Shown here piece by piece: positions 62,668 to 64,000 of a stretch of 64,000 nt of DNA. This stretch comes from Rhizobium sp. P32RR-XVIII (GTDB lineage Bacteria; Pseudomonadota; Alphaproteobacteria; Rhizobiales; Rhizobiaceae), in the NCBI RefSeq assembly GCF_012641395.1, contig NZ_JABAIH010000010.1:62001-126000 (forward strand). The letters run 5' to 3'. The notes below the pieces were generated by a model. The model worked only from the letters and a program-made list of their open reading frames with translations. It was not told the DNA's origin and ran no database searches. Both the position numbers and the translations under genes were made by a program. Position 1 is the first letter of the stretch. Every line of letters begins with the position of its first letter.

Positions 62668-63486
62668 CTAAGGATTTTCTTCGGAAGTCATGCGCATCCG
62701 CGCGGGGTTCACCTTGCCGCCCCAGGAGATAAAGTCGGGATTGGCGAAGTCGAAATCCGCTTTGACGCCGGTCTTTCCATAGGTGAGCGGCAATCCGTCC
62801 ACGGTAACCGTCGTGCCGCCCGCCGCCCGCAGCACGGCATCGCCGGCCGCCGTATCCCACTCCATTGTGCGACCGAAGCGCGGATAAACGTCTGCCTTTC
62901 CCTCAGCGAGGAGGCAGAATTTCAGTGAGGAGCCGATATTCGTGCATTCAGAAATTGCTTGTTCGAAAAGAAATTTGTCGGTCGCAGGACTGTTGTGACT
63001 CCGGCTTGCGAGGGCAAGGCGGTTGAGGGGCGGCTCTCGAACCGCAATCGGGACGCGCTCCATCACCGTAAAATCAGTGCCGACGATGAGTTTTTCGGCA
63101 TGACCTGCTTCGCCCGCGAAAGCGACGCCGAGTGCCGGTGCATAGACGATGCCGGCAACCGGGATGCCATTCTCCACATAGGCGATGTTGACGGTGAATT
63201 CGCGCCGCCTGTCGACGAATTCGCGTGTGCCGTCGAGAGGGTCCACAAGGAAAAAGGCCTTTCCCTCGATATCCGGCACCTGACCGGCCGCTACCGATTC
63301 TTCGGCGATCACGGGAATATCGGGATAGCTGCGGGCGAGATGCGCCAGGATGATGCGCTCTGCCTCCTCATCTGCACGTGTCACCGGGCTGGAGTCTGCC
63401 TTCATAGCGACCGCGCAGCCCTCTTCGAAGATCGTGATGATCACTCTGCCCGCTTCGAGCGCCGTCTTTTCGAATATCTCCAGCAT
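62668..63486 (-). CDS. cysQ: 3'(2'),5'-bisphosphate nucleotidase CysQ
   Basis: 272 aa inositol-monophosphatase-fold enzyme. Metal-binding motifs are IAEES near residue 70, VDPLDGTREFV near 89 and WDTAAGDAVLRAAGG near 215. It hydrolyses 3'-phosphoadenosine 5'-phosphate (PAP) left by sulfate assimilation. ATG 63486 follows GAGGG; the frame stays open 143 codons upstream, but that part has no family resemblance. Confidence 0.92.
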   Translation of the reverse strand: MLEIFEKTALEAGRVIITIFEEGCAVAMKADSSPVTRADEEAERIILAHLARSYPDIPVIAEESVAAGQVPDIEGKAFFLVDPLDGTREFVDRRREFTVNIAYVENGIPVAGIVYAPALGVAFAGEAGHAEKLIVGTDFTVMERVPIAVREPPLNRLALASRSHNSPATDKFLFEQAISECTNIGSSLKFCLLAEGKADVYPRFGRTMEWDTAAGDAVLRAAGGTTVTVDGLPLTYGKTGVKADFDFANPDFISWGGKVNPARMRMTSEENP

Positions 63487-63962
63487 CTTTCCCTCAAGGA
63501 ACGCAAACATCTGAAAGCTCTTTCCGCAGTATAGAGATAAATAGGGGAGGCGAGCCAGTTTTTGCGCGGCAGCGGAAATTCGCCGGAAACGCAGGGTAAG
63601 CATTGAGATATTTTTTCGCGCACAGCTAGCAGAGTCGGTATGAAATTTGCTCGGAAATCCGCTTTCATGGAATAAGTAACAGCTCGGCGTTGGGGCATGT
63701 TGCTGGTTCTTCGAGGCCGTTTGGTTAATCCACATTCCGGTTCCGGCTAAAATTTCATCGAAGAATGCCTGTTTTGTGTGGATTTTGATCCGAAACGCGC
63801 CATCTGCGTCCAGTTGAACAAGAATCTGACCCAGTAAAGCCTTTTTGTCTTCACATTTTCGCGGAAAGCGGTATGGATTGCCGCTTATAAGGTTCCGGCA
63901 AAAGCGGAACTGCACACCAAAAAGAGATGCAGCGCTCGGCTCGCATCCAGGGGAAATGATAT
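63487..63962. other. Intergenic region cysQ / livH
   Basis: 476 bp between divergent genes. It should hold the promoters of cysQ (-) and livH (+). I see no gene, repeat or RNA structure I can support in it. Confidence 0.4.
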
Positions 63963-64000
63963 ATGGAGTACTTCGTCCAGCAGCTCTTTAATGGGCTGAC
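63963..64000 (+). CDS. livH: LivH-like branched-chain amino acid ABC permease (partial, start only)
   Basis: Only the first 12 codons lie in the window: MEYFVQQLFNGL. This matches the start of rhizobial LivH permeases, as I recall them. AGGGGAAA lies upstream of the ATG at a suitable distance. The identification rests on these few residues. Confidence 0.65.
   Translation, partial: MEYFVQQLFNGL

Noticed and set aside
63487..63915. Upstream extension of the cysQ frame (143 codons)
   Set aside because: The extra residues do not resemble CysQ or any signal peptide, and a good start lies at 63486.
1..64000. CRISPR arrays, tRNA or rRNA genes, complete insertion sequences
   Set aside because: I looked for regular direct repeats, tRNA-like cloverleaf arms and transposase motifs and saw none I could support.

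Overview
The window reads as chromosome-type DNA of a Rhizobiaceae alphaproteobacterium (Rhizobium/Agrobacterium/Sinorhizobium relatives). Supporting this are a succinoglycan-type exo cluster, RpoH1, a CtrA/ChpT/SciP cell-cycle block, the rkpK-lpsL pair, noeJ/noeK-type mannose genes, and the start of livH at the right edge. I cannot fix the genus. Genes are packed tightly, with many 4-bp ATGA overlaps. I saw no tRNA, rRNA, CRISPR array or complete insertion sequence.

1-13.7 kb, succinoglycan (EPS I) biosynthesis. A minus-strand operon runs exoH-exoK-exoL-exoA-exoM-exoO and leaves the window at its left end inside exoO. exoW (+), exoU (-) and exoX (-) follow, then exoY-exoF-exoQ-exoZ (+) behind a 762-bp non-coding region. 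exoY loads galactose on the lipid carrier. exoA/L/M/O/U/W extend the octasaccharide. exoH and exoZ add succinyl and acetyl groups. exoF and exoQ serve export and polymerisation, exoK trims the polymer and exoX restrains synthesis. exoL and exoA share one uninterrupted reading frame. exoT and exoV, which I would expect near exoW/exoU, are absent.

13.6-33.2 kb, efflux and redox region. It holds an RND pair (adaptor plus pump), a CPA1 Na+/H+ antiporter, an EmrA/EmrB-type pair and a 3-methyladenine glycosylase. Next come a LysR-SDR divergent pair, a second SDR and a second LysR. That LysR is divergent from an alpha/beta-hydrolase-like gene followed by a MexEF-like RND pair. The hydrolase lacks the expected catalytic residues, and a palindromic repeat sits between the adaptor and pump genes. 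Neither RND locus carries an outer-membrane channel gene.

33.2-44.8 kb: a XylD-like sugar-acid dehydratase, a PAS-GGDEF-EAL protein, nucleotide-sugar genes (lpsL, rkpK, manC/noeJ, manB/noeK), ung, and a two-gene ring-cleaving dioxygenase/esterase unit behind an inverted repeat.

44.8-56.4 kb, housekeeping: a rhizobial membrane-anchored protein, a GNAT protein, an EamA transporter, purA, a large acidic single-pass membrane protein, rpoH, rluD, a small membrane protein, a SpoU methyltransferase and a coiled-coil membrane protein.

56.4-64 kb, cell-cycle block: eipA (DUF1134), chpT, an atypical receiver protein, ctrA, a fliJ-like gene, a small acetyltransferase, a PqiA-like membrane protein, sciP, a DUF2793 phage-tail-like protein, cysQ and the start of livH. 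Near-consensus CtrA boxes (TTAA-N7-TTAA, one mismatch each) lie in the eipA/chpT, ctrA/fliJ and sciP upstream regions. The ctrA upstream region also carries three GANTC (CcrM) sites.
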